64,000 nt of DNA from Taeniopygia guttata (lineage: Eukaryota; Chordata; Aves; Passeriformes; Estrildidae), in assembly GCF_048771995.1 (NCBI RefSeq), contig NC_133032.1, forward strand, positions 16,682,501 through 16,746,500, given 5' to 3'. Position numbers and translations under genes: made by a program. Below, one piece after another: positions 61,597 to 64,000 of this stretch. The notes beneath the pieces are model-generated. The model was given only the letters and a program-made list of their open reading frames with translations. It ran no database searches and was not told the origin of the DNA. Each line of letters begins with the position of its first letter. The stretch's first letter is position 1.

Positions 61597-64000
61597 TTTG
61601 CAAAACTGGGAGGGAGGAGAGGACATCTCAGGGATCCTAAGGTTGTGCTTAAGTTTGTTGGCTAAAAAAACACACATAAACCAAAACAAACAAAGGAAGA
61701 GGAAAAAAAAAAAGGCAAAGTAAAAAGCAGCTGGTAGTTTTAACCCAGAGCCCAAATTTTGTTCTTTGCTATGTCAGACCTCATGTATTGGAGGTCTCCT
61801 TCCTAGTCTACAGCAGAGTGGAGTGATACCATGTTAGCTTTACACCTGAGCTGCCTTCAGTAAGAAAACAACCTGGCGATGTGGGAACCAGATCTCTGCA
61901 GACGTATTTATCTGGCTTTTTCAAGCGTGCAGGGACCACAGATCTGCCACATCTAGGTTGTTCCTGGTACTTGAATCAACTTGTTCAAGGTTCACAGTAG
62001 TTTGCTGAATAGACAGGCTTATGATAAAGACATTTGGGAGAACTACTATTTGCAGGAGCTGTTCACATTCAGTTTCAGAGCAGTCTGGAACATAAACCTG
62101 TTTTCTTAGTCATGTAGCAGCTTGTCGTAGGTAGGTGCCAAAATTTTGAGCTTTCAAAAAATTTTTGTTGTAACATGTCAGTATTTTGCCCTCTGCATCG
62201 CTGCAAAGTCATCAATCATATTCATACTCTTGACTGGACTAGAGGCATTACTCCAACATTTTGAAAACTTGGTCTTACCCGCTCATTCCTGGTACTCTTC
62301 CCTCCAATAAGTGCCTTGGAACAGCACAAGAAGCAAGACATATGAGTTCTACTAGTAGATCTAGCAAATGTATTTAATAAATACTAGACTTCCAGATAGA
62401 AGCTTTATGCAACAGAAACCTAGGAATAAGATCATGGCTGTTATGCAATGCATTACAGTTTTAAAAATAATAATTACAAACACCAGCAACATCTTCAGGC
62501 ATTTCAGAACTATTTGGAATCGACCAAATCCAGTGCAATTGTATATGACAGTCTTGATATCTTATGGCTAAGCTCCTCATTGACTGAGAATGCGCTGCAC
62601 TCTCTTTCTGGTGGCCAGTGGACTACCATGAGAAAATGGTGTTACAGAATTTAGATGTTCGGGCAAAGCAGTTATTCTGAGTATTGTCATAGCCTGTACA
62701 TGTATATGTAGGGAACTGTCCACTGAGTTAGACTAGCAGTGTTTAAAAAAAAGTGTTAAATAAAATCATACAAGAATCTATAATATTTAGTAAAGAGGAA
62801 GAGCAATTTATAAATACAAGAACTACCTAGAAAGACCTAGATATTACCTAGAATATACACATCAAATCTCTAAAATTAAAACCACAGTTTAATCTAGTCT
62901 CTGTGGGTAGAAAGTTCTGGGCAACTTCTGATGCAGACACATTGCATCTCATATGAGCGAGATGATAGATTTCACTACACTGTAACTGCAGCTCTTGTGT
63001 TGCAGAAGGATATTTATGGTCCTGCTCTCTATGGTGGTTAGAGCATCCATCTCTGGGGAGCAGTCAGTAAACAGAGAGAATTCCCTGAGATTAAAAAATA
63101 GTGTGTGTATAGGAAAGAATAATTATTTATTTTAAAATATATCCACATAGATATTTTAATAACACTTAAACTCAGAAATTGAAAGCACAAGTCTAAAAGG
63201 TTTTCACAGCCAAAGCACAGAGTGTTAAATATCTTATTCACTGCCTGTCTCACTCGATGGAGATCATAATTACTACCAAGTTAGTATGAAGCCTGCCAAA
63301 TGTGCCTGACTTCAGGGCAGTGTGCTCCTTTGCAGTCATTTTCTTTTCAGAATGACTAATTATCTGAGTATGATTAATCAAATTGGGATAGTTCAGAGTA
63401 TGAATGTTGTTTCTAAAAAAATGGAAATATGTTAGATAGCACCTTAGTGGAGTATCAAGCAAAAAGGAACTATAGAGTTGTTAAATTTCTTAAGGAGAGT
63501 GACATATTGATCTCCTATCTTGGATCGATTCAACTATAATTCTATTATTAACATCTTTATGGTATTTTTAACAGTCACCTAAAAACAAAAGAACTCAAAA
63601 AAATTACCCCAGGATGTTTTTTTCCCCTTGATGTGGCTCAGATAGGACTGGGCAAAACACAGAATCCTTAATTTTAAGAGTGTTCATTCCTGTGTGAAAG
63701 AAAAAAATAATACCTGTAAATCAGAAAGCTTAAAAAAACACAGCTAAACAGAAATTTCTACGACTCATATGCTTTTTTAGAAATTACACTTTGGATCAGT
63801 CAACATTTTCAAATAAAATCATATCATATTTATCATAACATTCATAATTAACCTAATTACAAAATATACTAATATAGGGTGTATCAGAACAGTGATTCTT
63901 AACAGTTAGAAAAAGCAGCATGATAAGCTAATTGAGATGTGCTCCACAATTCTATTTATTTAAAAAAAAATTGTTGACAAATTCAAATACAATACAGAGA
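61597..64000. other. Non-coding AT-rich stretch
   Basis: No gene recognised. An A-rich run lies at 61678-61714. GGTGGTTAGAGCATCCATCTC near 63034 resembles a SINE A-box region but has no B-box in reach. The remainder holds only short frames. Confidence 0.5.

Noticed and set aside
63030-63090. Possible tRNA or MIR 5' region (GGTGGTTAGAGCATCC)
   Set aside because: A-box-like word only, with no B-box and no core in the expected distance.
1-64000. CRISPR arrays, operons, prophage, insertion sequences or a defence-type gene cluster
   Set aside because: The repeats and base composition are those of a bird genome, there are no regularly spaced repeats, and there are no adjacent co-directional long genes.

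Overview
The window is AT-rich vertebrate DNA, and its repeats point to a bird. It carries several CR1 LINE 3' fragments and two solo LTRs of an avian ERVL-type family, plus scraps of much older amniote repeats (MIR-like, L2-like, MITE-like). I find no bacterial features, no operons and no CRISPR array. No protein-coding gene can be assigned with confidence. Nearly all open frames are short, lack recognisable domains and overlap frames on the other strand, as chance frames do. The window is best read as intergenic DNA or a very long intron.

Layout. 1-8.9 kb: non-coding, with a moderately GC-rich block at 6.4-7.5 kb. 8.9-9.95 kb: a quiet AT-rich stretch, then RFX-like and YY1-like motifs, then a compact CpG island holding a 4-copy 29-bp minisatellite. 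10-23.2 kb: non-coding, with a possible MITE remnant (13.1 kb), a GC-rich block ending in a strong splice donor (15.8-16.57 kb), an unidentified open frame with one hydrophobic segment (minus strand, 17 kb) and a MIR-like fragment (17.5 kb). 23.24-23.80 kb: plus-strand solo LTR. 28.7, 30.0 and 33.2 kb: CR1 fragments. 33.87-34.43 kb: minus-strand solo LTR of the same family with a perfect 5-bp target duplication. 36.4 kb: a short candidate coding exon on the minus strand. 37.6-37.9 kb: L2-like LINE remnant. 42.7-42.95 kb: RTE-like reverse-transcriptase remnant. 45.7 kb: a G-quadruplex-prone tract. 51.9 kb: a perfect 28-bp palindrome. 53.26-53.71 kb: a poly(A) tract, then a CpG-rich patch with a CTCF-like site and consensus splice donors, the best candidate for a promoter and first exon. 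56.2 kb: CR1. 57.4 and 61.3 kb: unidentified open frames.

The features do not form a pathway. The picture is an old, slowly decaying repeat landscape with a few possible regulatory or transcript-start islands. I did not find a convincing undescribed biological system. The most useful leads are the 53.4 kb promoter/first-exon candidate, the 36.4 kb mini-exon, the 9.5 kb CpG island, the RTE-like fragment and the 27.25 kb and 51.94 kb inverted repeats.
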